Assembly: GCF_964019385.1 (NCBI RefSeq) | Contig: NC_088644.1 | Coordinates: forward strand, 14,921,332-14,985,331 | Source: Sycon ciliatum | Taxonomy: Eukaryota > Porifera > Calcarea > Leucosolenida > Sycettidae | DNA: 64,000 nucleotides | Reading direction: 5' to 3' | Shown: one piece after another, positions 32,860 through 43,610 of the stretch | How positions within the stretch are numbered: the first letter of the stretch is position 1 | Layout of the letters: each line of letters begins with the position of its first letter | The notes under the pieces: model-generated | Databases searched by the model: none | Told to the model about the DNA's origin: nothing | What the model saw: the letters and a program-made list of their open reading frames with translations, nothing else | Made by a program: the position numbers and the translations under genes

Positions 32860-33420
32860 TCTAGTGAGATTTTGGATGCACATTTTGCCTGTGTATGCCC
32901 AAGAACTTCCTGGCAGATCTTGTGCGACTGTCGCAGTCCTTGCTCATTTGTTGTTGTAAACCAGGTCTCCTTTTTGTCATGTTGCGCTCAGTTGTTCAGC
33001 AAGTGGCGCTTTGTGGCGGCTTCATTGAAGGTTTGCTAGGGCAGTTACTACAGCCATTTTGTTTCAGTGCTGGTAGCTTAGAAAAAAGGCAAGTGGCTGC
33101 GCTCCGCGTGTGCTTTCCTGCCGCGAGGTTGGATTCCGCGAGAGTATGGCCATTGGAGAGTTCAAAATTTTAACATTTCCCCAAATGATACGTATGTACA
33201 CTGTATATCATGTACACATTCACATGTCTGAAGGTTTGTGGTTTTTCAATAAAAAATAAATAAAAAAAGAAAGATTTTTGGACAGTTTGTTCAAGACTTC
33301 TTGTTGGCTGTGTTGTTGCAGACTATGGTGGCAGTTTACCTCAAATATTAGGAGGTAACCTTGCTGCGACTGGCCATGTAGATGGTCTACGCAATGGCTT
33401 TCTTAGGACAATTTTTTAGA
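32860..33420 (+). repeat. Unclassified repeat, long copy
   Basis: Co-linear with 63,380-63,860 over more than 450 bp (for example GTGGCGGCTTCATT, CGCTCCG.GTTTGCTTTCCTGCC, GCAGACTATGGTGG). No ends, ORF or TIR were defined. Confidence 0.7.
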
Positions 33421-33498
33421 TGGACTCAGCAAGTTGCTGGTCACCAGTTGCATGGCTTACATTACATTACATGGTAAAATCGATCGGAGTGCGAACAA

Positions 33499-33818
33499 AC
33501 CGTATTTCCCCGTAAGTTAGTACGTACTAACTTTCGAACTTAGCAGCCACATGAGTACTAACTCTCGGGGGTGGTACTATCTTTCGGGGAGTACTTTTTT
33601 ATCGGGGGTAAATGACACGCAGTGGGAAGCCTGCGCAACTCTAGTGTCCGTGCATATGATGTATGTACTGTACGGTGTCTGTACATGTAGGACGGGTACG
33701 AACTTACTATCTTTCGGGGGGAACTGTCTTTCGGGGTGATAACCTCGGCAGTGGAAAGTGTATTTTTTATAGGGGGTACTAAGTCATAGGGGAGAACTAA
33801 CTTACGGGGAAATACGGT
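33499..33818. mobile_element. MITE with about 24-bp TIRs
   Basis: Ends ACCGTATTTCCCCGTAAGTT / AACTTACGGGGAAATACGGT. The interior repeats CTTTCGGGG-type short motifs. Confidence 0.8.
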
Positions 33819-33929
33819 AGTTGTTTTGGATACGATGTTTTTGTTGTGAGAAGCCGCGTGATCCCTCATTCTTGTGCCTAATTTCAAAGCATATTTTAGT
33901 CCACTTTTGTACCTTCGCGCGAGCTCCGA

Positions 33930-34660
33930 CATTCGCGCGAATGGATTCGTTCCACAGGACCCAGCTAAGGAGCATCATCGACATGCGGTACCCTAAACGA
34001 ATTAGCAATGACACTCTGTATAAGCGCTGCGGAGCTGTCCCCATCAGCGAGATGATCACAAGGCAGCGCTACAGTCTCGCTGGCCATATCTTTCATTTGG
34101 CCCCAACTGCTCCTCCACAGTTGGCAGTGGATATGTATCTTCGCTTGGCCAATGACGAGGGCACTGAACGCTTCAGGGGTCGACCTCGGACGACTTTGGT
34201 AACGATCTTGCAGACGGAACTGTCATCATGGCATGGACTTACCCTCCACCAGCCGCTAGATGCTGACGCAGTCCGCACAATGGCAGCGGACAGACAGGCA
34301 TGGTGTGGAGCCCGCCCCACCTAACAGGACTGATTCTCGTGATCCACTTGATTCCGCCAGACATGTTGTATGCATATTCTATTTTATTTTATACTTTGCA
34401 TGAAGTTTTCCCTTAGTCCTATTGGTATTGTCGGCTTTTGTTGACATCACTTCTGTCATTTCATTGTATCGTATTACTCTTCAGACATCAATCCTGAGTG
34501 GCATAAGCAAAAGTGGCACCCCGCTACCTACGCGGACATGCTTTTAACAATTTGTACCTTGCCCATCTCCGGAACCGAGAGGGTGTCTAGACGAAACTGT
34601 TGCAGCGGGGCAATGAGGACCACCCAGGGATGAAAGGAGCCAACTTTGAGTTAAAAAAAA
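33930..34660 (+). mobile_element. 5'-truncated LINE copy (RT C-terminal domain and 3' UTR)
   Basis: Starting near 33,940, the frame ending at 34,324 encodes a LINE tail: MDSFHRTQLRSIIDMRYP, RYSLAGHIFHLAP, RFRGRPRTTLVTILQ. About 330 bp of 3' UTR with an A-rich end near 34,655 follow. The polymerase core is missing, the usual 5' truncation. Confidence 0.75.
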
Positions 34661-35564
34661 TGTGCATTGTAACAGTGGCCTTACAGTGGACAGCTCCAAT
34701 ATTTGCACTTTTGTGTTTTGGTTTCTTCACATTTGGACAGTTTGGGTAATTCCTTTATGTGTTTGAGGTTACAATATTTTCTCTATTTTCCGACCCCTGC
34801 TGTACTGCTTCCGCTGGCATTTCCCTTGGCTGACCCAATGTATGCTCATCATTTCACTCACATAGCAACCGGGTTGTACATGGGGTAGTGGTCTACCAGA
34901 ATGTACTCACGATGGGGGTAGTGGTCTACCAGAATGTACTCACAGAATGTACTCAGTATACCGTCACACCACACTCACAGCCACACGCTAGCCAAAAACT
35001 AGGCCAGAAGTAATGAAGAGTAAGGCCGCGGCCGGCAAGAGATACAAGTATGTCAGTGCAAGACACGAGCAGAGCAATGTCCTGGTGTAGGTGACTGGCC
35101 AGTGGGGGAGCGCCTGGAAATCCGACTCCCTAAATTTCCAGCCACGACCACTCAACAGGGCTGGGGGAAAAACTCGCCTTGCGGCCAAAAAACCCTTCTA
35201 CTAATATGGGACCTGCCCCACTGCCAGTCACACCCAAAAGAAAAACCGAAGAGAAACAAGCAGAAAGGAGTAACCATACAACCAAAAAACACCGAGACCC
35301 TCGGGACAGAAACACACAAAACAAAGCATGCCATGGAAAACCAGTAAAACAGCACCCAATGGAAGCCCAAAAACGTACGGGACCCAAGGGAGGGAGGGTG
35401 GGAAAACTCCACGCTCTACGAGGATGACAAGACCACGATGGCAGGTGGGGGAGAGTTGCGCAGTGGAAGAGCAGCAGAGCACGACAGAAAAATGGTGAGT
35501 GAAAAATACGTTTTTTACACTCTTTCGCTACGCTCAGCCGTGAAAAAACAACACATTTATCTTT
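34661..35564. other. Unassigned intron DNA
   Basis: A 22-bp duplication (GGGGTAGTGGTCTACCAGAA) lies at 34,883-34,940. Nothing coding is supported. Overlapping ORFs on both strands look like chance. Confidence 0.4.
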
Positions 35565-36079
35565 AAACCAATACATGTAAAAGAGAAAAGGACATATGGA
35601 TACGAGTTTAGAGTAACTCTCCATCACTGTAACATGATACTATATACAGTCAGAAAGTGCAATAACTAGGCACAAAACTGACAGAGTACTGAGACATTCG
35701 ACGTCCTGACACCTAACTTTAACACATCTCCGTAGCGCTAACCGACAGCCTTCCAACTTGGAAGGTTCAAGGTTATGGAAAGACCAAAGAGGGGAAGGCA
35801 AGCGCAAGGAAAACGAGCAAAAGCTACAGTCCCAACGGAACAAAGAATGTCGATTGTCACTGGACGATGACGAGACCAGTACGATATTTGACAAAGCGGT
35901 CTAACTACAATTCGAAGCAGCAAAGCAGCACACCACCCAACTTGGGTGGGTCGTAAATATCAAAGATAAGTAAAGAAAGGGAAGCTTTGCGAAAACGAAT
36001 TGTACAAGCCGAAAGCCAAACTCCTACAGTACTCCTCATGCATGACATTGTGATGGACTAGTTGACTACAAAACAAGTT

Positions 36080-36143
36080 GTTTCACACGACGTACGTTTC
36101 GCCGTATGGTTCGTGACGGCTCATCAGGTGTGCAATTTGAAAC
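36080..36143 (-). ncRNA. Hammerhead ribozyme G1 (type I, intact)
   Basis: Minus-strand copy of motif H (see 37,525-37,588), same core and stems. In sense with the sushi gene. Confidence 0.92.
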
Positions 36144-36670
36144 TCGGATGTTGAGCCATAAATAAATGTAAAAGAGAAAAGGACATATGGATACGAGTTT
36201 AGAGTAACTCTCCATCACTGTAACATGATACTATATACAGTCAGAAAGTGCAATAACTAGGCACAAAACTGACAGAGTACTGAGACATTCGACGTCCTGA
36301 CACCTAACTTTAACACATCTCCGTAGCGCTAACCGACAGCCTTTCAACTTGGAAGGTTCAAGGTTATGGAAAGACCAAAGAGGGGAAGGCAAGCGCAAGG
36401 AAAACGAGCAAAAGCTACAGTCCCAACGGAACAAAGAATGTCGATTGTCACTGGACGATGACGAGACCAGTACGATATTTGACAAAGCGGTCTAACTACA
36501 ATTCGAAGCAGCAAAGCAGCACACCACCCAACTTGGGTGGGTCGTAAATATCAAAGATAAGTAAAGAAAGGGAAGCTTTGCGAAAACGAATTGTACAAGC
36601 CGAAAGCCAAACTCCTACAGTACTCCTCATGCATGACATTGTGATGGACTAGTTGACTACAAAACAAGTT

Positions 36671-36734
36671 GTTTCACACGACGTACGTTTCGCCGTATGG
36701 TTCGTGACGGCTCATCAGGTGTGCAATTTGAAAC
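36671..36734 (-). ncRNA. Hammerhead ribozyme G2 (type I, intact)
   Basis: Identical to G1 and exactly 591 nt away, so G1 and G2 would excise a 591-nt monomer from a minus-strand transcript. Confidence 0.92.
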
Positions 36735-37256
36735 TCGGATGTTGAGCCATAAATAAATGTAAAAGAGAAAAGGACATATGGATACGAGTTTAGAGTAACT
36801 CTCCATCACTGTAACATGATACTATATACAGTCAGAAAGTGCAATAACTAGGCACAAAACTGACAGAGTACTGAGACATTCGACGTCCTGACACCTAACT
36901 TTAACACATCTCCGTAGCGTTAACCGACAGCCTTCCAACTTGGAAGGTTCAAGGTTATGGAAAGACCTAAGAGGGGAAGGCAAGCGCAACGAAAACGAGC
37001 AAAAGCTACAGTCCCAACGGAACAAAGAATGTCGATTGTCACTGGACGATGACGAGACCAGTATTTGACAAAGCGGTCTAACTACAATTCGAAGCAGCAA
37101 AGCAGCACACCACCCAACTTGGGTGGGTCGTAAATATCAAAGATAAGTAAAGAAAGGGAAGCTTTGCGAAAACGAATTGTACAAGCCGAAAGCCAAACTC
37201 CTACAGAACTCCTCATGCATGACATTGTGATGGACTAGTTGACTACAAAACAAGTT

Positions 37257-37280
37257 GTTTCACACGACGTACGTTTCGCC
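37257..37280 (-). ncRNA. Half hammerhead at the inversion junction
   Basis: Unit 3 enters its ribozyme (stem I, stem III and the GAAA side) and is cut at the flip point inside stem II, so this copy cannot fold. Confidence 0.85.
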
Positions 37281-37524
37281 TTCCCCTCTTTGGTCTTTCC
37301 ATAACCTTGAACCTTCCAAGTTGGAAGGCTGTCGGTTAGCGCTACGGAGATGTGTTAAAGTTAGGTGTCAGGACGTCGAATGTCTCAGTACTCTGTCAGT
37401 TTTGTGCCTAGTTATTGCACTTTCTGACTGTATATAGTATCATGTTACAGTGATGGAGAGTTACTCTAAACTCGTATCCATATGTCCTTTTCTCTTTTAC
37501 ATTTATTTATGGCTCAACATCCGA

Positions 37525-37588
37525 GTTTCAAATTGCACACCTGATGAGCCGTCACGAACCATACGGCGAAACGTACGTCGTGTGAAAC
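37525..37588 (+). ncRNA. Hammerhead ribozyme H (type I, intact)
   Basis: Stem I is CACAC/GTGTG (37,536-40 with 37,580-84), plus an outer helix GTTT/AAAC beyond a 7-nt internal loop that could make the known loop-loop contact. The core is CTGATGA at 37,541-47. Stem II is GCCGT/ACGGC with a 10-nt loop. GAAA is at 37,568-71, with minimal stem III ACG/CGT and loop TA. Predicted cleavage is after C37,579 (GUC). The tiny stem III is the design known from the Schistosoma satellite hammerhead and Penelope-like elements. Confidence 0.95.
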
Positions 37589-38414
37589 AACTTGTTTTGT
37601 AGTCAACTAGTCCATCACAATGTCATGCATGAGGAGTACTGTAGGAGTTTGGCTTTCGGCTTGTACAATTCGTTTTCGCAAAGCTTCCCTTTCTTTACTT
37701 ATCTTTGATATTTACGACCCACCCAAGTTGGGTGGTGTGCTGCTTTGCTGCTTCGAATTGTAGTTAGACCGCTTTGTCAAATATCGTACTGGTCTCGTCA
37801 TCGTCCAGTGACAATCGACATTCTTTGTTCCGTTGGGACTGTAGCTTTTGCTCGTTTTCCTTGCGCTTGCCTTCCCCTCTTTGGTCTTTCCATAACCTTG
37901 AACCTTCCAAGTTGGAAGGCTGTCGGTTAGCGCTACGGAGATGTGTTAAAGTTAGGTGTCAGGACGTCGAATGTCTCAGTACTCTGTCAGTTTTGTGCCT
38001 AGTTATTGCACTTTCTGACTGTATATAGTATCATGTTACAGTGATGGAGAGTTACTCTAAACTCGTATCCATATGTCCTTTTCTCTTTTACATTTATTTA
38101 TGGCTCAACATCCGAGTTTCAAACCAATACAACTAAGATTTAAATGTGCAGTTATTAATGCTGGCTAGCAGGTGATATAACAGGTGCTCACACTCATCCC
38201 AGACTCTGCATATTACTTCACCGTTCACGCACGCACACATACTAACCTGCACGCGTGCATGCAGACATACATCTGCATATGCTCATTCTCATGAGCGCGG
38301 CTGCACCCTTTGTTTCAAGTATGTCCTTGATGGGGGGAAGTTTTCCCCGCCATCCCTCACATGTCTTCCGGGTCCTTCTGTGTGCATTGCATAATATTTA
38401 TCACTATATCAGTA

Positions 38415-38823
38415 AAGCTGAACTCGGATGGCGAGCCAATATAATTATGATGAAGAAAGGAAAAAGACAAAATGTTACGAGTTATGACAAACTGTCCATC
38501 AACGTAACCAGATCTTATACCGTCAGCGAGTGCGACAACTTTCGGCATTCTTTGTTGCCGTGGCGCGTAGCTCATGCTCTTCTTCATTGCGCTTTCCCTC
38601 CCCTCTTGGACCATTCCGAACCTGAGCCTTCCAAGTTGGAAGGTTGTTGGCTTGCGCCTTGGAGAAGTGTTGGAGCTAGGTGTCAGGTCGCCGAATGTCT
38701 CAGTACTCCTTGTCAGTTTCGTGCCAGTTTGTCGCACTCGCTGACGGTATAAGATCTGGTTAAGTTGGTGGACAGTTTGTCATAACTCGTAACATTTTGT
38801 CTTTTTCCTTTCACCATCATAAT
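38415..38823. mobile_element. Short inverted-end member of the hammerhead repeat family
   Basis: Inverted ends of about 100 bp (GACAAAATGTTACGAGTTAT..ATCTTATACCGTCAGCGAGT) are flanked by a 10-bp direct repeat TATATCAGTA (38,405-14 and 38,824-33). The left end carries the GAACTCGGAT strand that forms part of the ribozyme in the long family, but no catalytic core. It shares CCTTCCAAGTTGGAAGG and GAATGTCTCAGTACTC with the 591-bp unit. Confidence 0.85.
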
Positions 38824-38833
38824 TATATCAGTA

Positions 38834-40052
38834 GCACAAAGTTTCCCAGCAGGTCCTGGGACTGCAGTTTTGCGCTCCCTGGTACACTGAGTCTGAAGTT
38901 TAGATCTAGGGGATTCTAGACTTTTACCACAGCATGTGTTTATGTGATACTGTATGATGTCAAACGTACATGGACATGATCCATACAGTTCCCCATTTAA
39001 GCCCTGCGCTTATATTGGAGCGGCTGCGTTAGTATACGTCAGGCGAAATATCACGTCATAGTACATTTGAGACCAGCGGGAAGAAGATGACGACGTCCAC
39101 TAATTTAGTATCTGTGCACACAAATATGCTGTGTGTGTGACTTTGTGTGTCAGCTATGATGTCAAACTCTGTGGTTCCATGCCTAGCATGTAGGTCAGAA
39201 CCATCCTGCAAAGTTTGAATGATGTAGGTCGCGCCGCCAACCATACATTTTGAAATTATCTTCGTAGTATACCTTCCACCATAGAAATTTCAAATTTTTT
39301 GCTGAGAGGGTAGCAACCTCGATATGGCTTGTTCCAGGCATGCTGTGAAGCGAAACCCTGTTGAAGTAGTGGCGGGGATCTGCCCTGCAACTGCTACAAC
39401 AAAAATGATTCGATCTGAGAAAGCGTGAGACCGCGAATCTCGGTTGAATGTTGAGTATTTCAATCCTTTTCACGACGAAGATGGAGTTCTCATGATTTGG
39501 AGATGGACGTCGAGACAAAGGACATGGTTTCCGACTTCTGGCGTCTGGTGAAGCCAGGGATCATTAATTTTTGTCCAGTCAGGTCGGCAGCCTAGCCATC
39601 GGTAAGCTTGTGTTTGGATCCCGTTCTGCTCGATGTGGTACATCACAAACAATTTGATATCGCACAAAATGATCTCTGCATCGTGCCTACGGTATTTTAT
39701 ATTCAGAAAATCACAAGGTGTCTCTGTGTGGCCGTCCTATGCCACGAGAAACCCGAATCAGGCTCCTATGTCCTCTGCCTTCTTGATTGAATGTCCACTT
39801 TTTTGAACAACGAACACAACAATCGATGACGGCTTTGCAGTGAAAAATACAGCTATACTGGAGCTGAAAAAGGAAGAAAAAACGTGCTCAGAATGAGACT
39901 CGAGTACACGCGTACTGTCCCAGCAGGTTCTGTGGTCCTGTGGATGTCGCTCATAGCTATATAGATGCGTAATTTCGCGTGACGCCTTCGCGGCCCTCTT
40001 GGAGTGCGCTAAAATAGAGACTGGGCTTCTACAAGAGACTGAGCTTGTAATA
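38834..40052. other. Unassigned intron DNA
   Basis: No TIR, repeat partner or coding stretch was recognised here. Confidence 0.4.
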
Positions 40053-40386
40053 GGGCTTGAAAGTGATGACATCAAAAACGGCCAGGGAGTAGTAAGTTGA
40101 CATTAGATTTCTATTTCGGATCCACTAAGGTGTGACTTTGCTATTGCCTCAGTATGTGGGTGCATATCAACCCACTCATGTCGTATGCAGGGGTGACTTT
40201 TACTTCGCCACCAGTTGTAACCCCGCCCCCAGTAGCCAAATCAATCAGTTTCACTGGCTACATCACCTTGCTGTGAGTAAGACGGCTTGAAATGTGCTTG
40301 GATCCATACAAAAACTGGATCCAAGTGGATCAAGTTTTTGAATTTTTGAAATTATTGCTATGCTGTGACGTAGCACTTTCAAGCCC
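40053..40386. mobile_element. MITE, TA flanks
   Basis: Inverted ends GGGCTTGAAAGTGATGACAT and GGGCTTGAAAGTGCTACGTC, with TA outside both (40,051-52 and 40,387-88). Confidence 0.75.
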
Positions 40387-40448
40387 TATAGAGATGATAC
40401 GGTATGTATGTACAGTGTACAGTGTACAGTGTATGAATGTGTGTATAC

Positions 40449-40759
40449 CAGGGTTCTAGCCAGGTCAATATAGTAGGGGGGGGGGGGCATGGAAAAAAGT
40501 TACCCCGTGACCCATTTTTTCCATTGTCCAAAATTGTCTTGCCATGCAAAATGCAACATACAGGGTGAACACCGACTTCACCCCTCACAAATGTGCCTTT
40601 ATGAACCCTCTAGTAGTGACTATCGACTGTATTTTCGTTGAATGGAGTGAAAAAACACAAAGTCGGAAAATGAGTAGGGGGGCGGCACTTTTTCACAGGG
40701 GGCGCGCAAACGAAGTAGGGGGCGCTGCGCCCCCCTACCCTGCTTTGGCTAAAACCCTG
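40449..40759. mobile_element. hAT MITE with 8-bp target duplication
   Basis: Ends CAGGGTTCTAGCCA / CAGGGTTTTAGCCA (inverted), flanked by GTGTATAC at 40,441-48 and 40,760-67. The paralogous intron at 51,477-84 has a single GTGTATAC and no insert, so it is an empty site. G and C homopolymers lie just inside both ends. Confidence 0.92.
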
Positions 40760-40785
40760 GTGTATACCATACTGATAACACTTAC

Positions 40786-40962
40786 GTTGGCATGTAGGCT
40801 TGGCTTGAGACCATTGTCCAGTTCCTATACATGTAACTGTGAGTGTACCTTGTGGCATCTCATAACCTGTTTTACAAGTGTATCTTACAGTCTTTCCAAA
40901 CTCAAATCCGTTGTGTGTATATCCACCATTAGTAGGTTGACCAGGATCTTCACAAATTATCC
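40786..40962 (-). CDS. CCP exon, C type
   Basis: 177 nt, phase 1-1, acceptor CTAACAG, donor GTAAGT. The peptide reads IICEDPGQPTNGGYTHNG, GKTVRYTCKTGYEM, CIGTGQWSQAKPTCQ. It is nearly identical to exon 51,503, with duplicated flanks. Confidence 0.9.
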
Positions 40963-40967
40963 CTGTT

Positions 40968-41400
40968 AGAACAACAAAACAATTCCATACTGTTGTTATG
41001 AGAAGCTTTATCAGACATGGTCATCAGCGCATGGGTGACACTGACTCACGCTACTGCCTGGAGTTTGTGTTCTCTCGCACACCTCACATTGGAAACAGCA
41101 ACAACCACAGAGCAGGGTCGGCTGCGGACAGCCACATTGCCTTGTTTCAAGGGAAAAACAGGGTTGCCAGAATTAAGGCAAACGATACAACAACTGCAGA
41201 ATGACCACCCAAATAAAAAAATAAGCAACTTGAACTAATAAAATCAGCAGTGCAGAAAGATACAGCAAAGAAACCACCACATTCAGAGCAAAATAAATAC
41301 ATAGGGCGGTCGGGTGGGCCCTTGACAAGCAAGACAAAAAGAAGGACAATCTTTTTGCGCAAGCGCTGTTCCATGGCGCTCGCTCAACAATGATTACTTC
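40968..41400. repeat. Duplicated intron segment, left copy
   Basis: Co-linear with 51,685-52,112 (TCAGACATGGTCATCAGCGC, GGGTCGGCTGCGGACAGCCA, ACAAAAAGAAGGACAATCTT). Part of it also resembles the end repeats of the DIRS-like fossil. Sub-blocks recur at 41,520-41,610. Confidence 0.8.
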
Positions 41401-42037
41401 ACTACAGTGACGTCTACCTGCACTGCGTGCAATGACAAAATTAAATTACACATAAAACCAGCATCGCAAGTATTCGAAGTTCGGGAGAACAGTGCTTCTC
41501 GTTCGAATACTCAGCGTCTACACAAGCGTAGACTTCTCTCTCACACCTCACATTTGCTACAGCAAAACCACAGTGCAGGATCGGCTGCGGACAGCCACAT
41601 TGCAAGACAACAAAGCATAGCCGAGCATGTATAGGACATTACAAGACGAATCAGCATGGATGCCAGGCAACTAGGAAAGATATACATATATACATTATGA
41701 TCATAATTATGTCCACTGTTCACATGACCACCTGCCCAATGGCACTTGAGACTCTTAGGAGGTTAGGCTTGGACTCCGAGAAATATGACTTCAAACCGGA
41801 CTCACTCCTCCATCCTCCGTGGCGATGAATTAGACGGTCTGGGATACCTGCAGCAGCCGCCACGGAGACACCCCCGGAACGGAGGCTATGTACACATACT
41901 TGTCAGGATCCTCTCCAACTGCCGCCATGGCCGCCAGTACTAAATCCCTTGCTCTGGAGTATGACGTTTGGGACCGAATAACCTTCCGCCCATGGTGGGT
42001 TCGGACTCTGCCAAACAATGTCGAGTTTGGTGAGTGA

Positions 42038-42440
42038 CATACTTGCCAACCCTACCGGAATTTCCGGGAAAATCAAGGAAAAATCGCTTCCGTCCCGGTA
42101 TACCGGAAAAGTTATAACATCAACCGGATTTTCGAAAATGTCCGTCAACACCTTTTTTTGTTGATTTTCAGTGTTTTGGACGCTCGCTCGCAGTGCTGTA
42201 CCCAAAACGAAGGTGTAGCGGGCGAGAACGTTTGAGTAAGCGCATGGAAAAGCACTTTTTGTCGTACATGTTGTACTATTTACGAATGTTTTGTGGTCAT
42301 GGTGACGCCACAATGATGTCATAAACAATATTTTGCACAATTATGATGTAAAAATTGCAGATCAAGGAAAAATGGGCAAAAGCAAGGAAACACGTCATGC
42401 TGTGTCAAGGAAACTGTTTTGCCAGGGGTTGGCAAGTATG
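42038..42440. mobile_element. MITE with CATACTTGCCAACCC ends
   Basis: Left CATACTTGCCAACCC and right GGGTTGGCAAGTATG (one mismatch) with GAGTGA on both outer sides (42,032-37 and 42,441-46). It is probably hAT-related. Confidence 0.75.
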
Positions 42441-42900
42441 GAGTGATCACCGCTGGCGAGAAACTGTTCAACTAGTTGTACTGGTTAGAGGTGTTGTTCC
42501 CAACGGCTGATGAACACCCAGTTACCTTCCCGGAACTGGTCGTTCTTTCTGCATTCCCGGAAAACTGCCATACAGTCTCGATGAATGGACAGGGCATCTA
42601 CTCGGACATGAGAAAGATCATCCCCGCGGAGGAACCCAGCAAACCCTAATGTAATGAGTGCAGTGCTGCCAAAAAATCCGATTTTTCGGAAAGTGTCCAA
42701 TTTTTGAAGGCTCTTCCGAAAACCGGTCCGAAAAGGATACGTCCGAAAAGCAGCCAAAATTGTCAGGGATCAGTACTTTCCTCTGCAGAAGTCCTGTATT
42801 TTCACTTTCGAGCACAACTAAAGGCACAAATCACAGTACATATGCTTCTAAAAAGGCTAGCGTTGGCCTGGGGAAGTGCAAAGTAGTAACACTACTAGTA

Positions 42901-43196
42901 CCGTAAAGTACCGCCAGAGTGCCCCGTCTCGCGGTACTTTTGATTTTACAGCCTGAGAAAGGAAAACCGTATGGCAGAGTGCAACGAAGTTTGTACGATG
43001 TGAGAGTCTTAGTGTACTAAGGTCACGCTTGGCAGGGTTTTGTGTGGAGCTTGTGTCCGCTCGAAGGTACGGATTGACTACAAAACGTGCAATATGTGTA
43101 CAAGGTTCATGTCGTATGACCTACAGACAGCAGACCACCTCCACAATACGACCACGAAAGGATGAGATGGTGGGGCGCTCTGGCGGTACTTTACGG
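42901..43196. mobile_element. Tc1/mariner-type MITE, TA flanks
   Basis: Inverted ends CCGTAAAGTACCGCCAGAGT and CCGTAAAGTACCGCCAGAGC, outer TA duplicated. Confidence 0.9.
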
Positions 43197-43221
43197 TACA
43201 TGCACGAGAATGCTGGCAATA

Positions 43222-43610
43222 GGGAGGTTTAGTCCCACGTATCCGTGGGTACTTTACGTGTGTGTTCCACGTGACAATCAGTGACCCACGTACAGACGTT
43301 TTCTGATTCACGACATACCGTGTATGGAGGCTCACCCACGTTCCGCCAGAACGTGGGTGAAAATCAGAATAGAGCGCATTGAGCGAGCTGTGAGGGTGCT
43401 CAGCTGAAGATGTTTCCGAAGCACGAAATCAAAATATTCGATGAGCTTCTTAGGCCCGGTTAGCTTCCTCTTTGACCAGGTTTGGGCCTTTCGCTTCATG
43501 CTTTTGTTTGTTCCGTGTGACTAACACAACATTGCAACGTAGGTGCCCTTCATCCACTTTACTTGTATCACCCACGTACGCGTTTCTGTTACGTGGGAAC
43601 TAAACCTCCC
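43222..43610. mobile_element. MITE, TA flanks, adjacent to the preceding one
   Basis: Inverted ends GGGAGGTTTAGTCCCACGTA and GGGAGGTTTAGTTCCCACGT, outer TA duplicated. Short CCCACGTA repeats lie inside both ends. Confidence 0.88.

Larger units (their letters stand above)
35576..38120. mobile_element. Tandem-inverted array of a 591-bp hammerhead repeat
   Basis: Three head-to-tail units in minus orientation start at 35,577, 36,168 and 36,759 (period 591). At about 37,280 the array flips and about 1.4 units follow in plus orientation to 38,120. The flip point shares GCC with both sides. The whole block is flanked by an 11-bp direct repeat AAACCAATACA (35,565-75 and 38,121-31), so it integrated as one piece. 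Each complete unit holds one hammerhead. Units differ by only a few changes (a 5-bp deletion and single bases in unit 3), so the array is young. No ORF is conserved. A retrozyme or Penelope-type terminal repeat is the best fit. Confidence 0.88.

Noticed and set aside
35102-35627. Overlapping ORFs on both strands
   Set aside because: No recognisable domain, no splice-consistent ends, composition like the surrounding intron.
41020-41050. CTGATGA on the minus strand in the duplicated intron
   Set aside because: No downstream GAAA core; also in the 51.7-kb copy without compensation.
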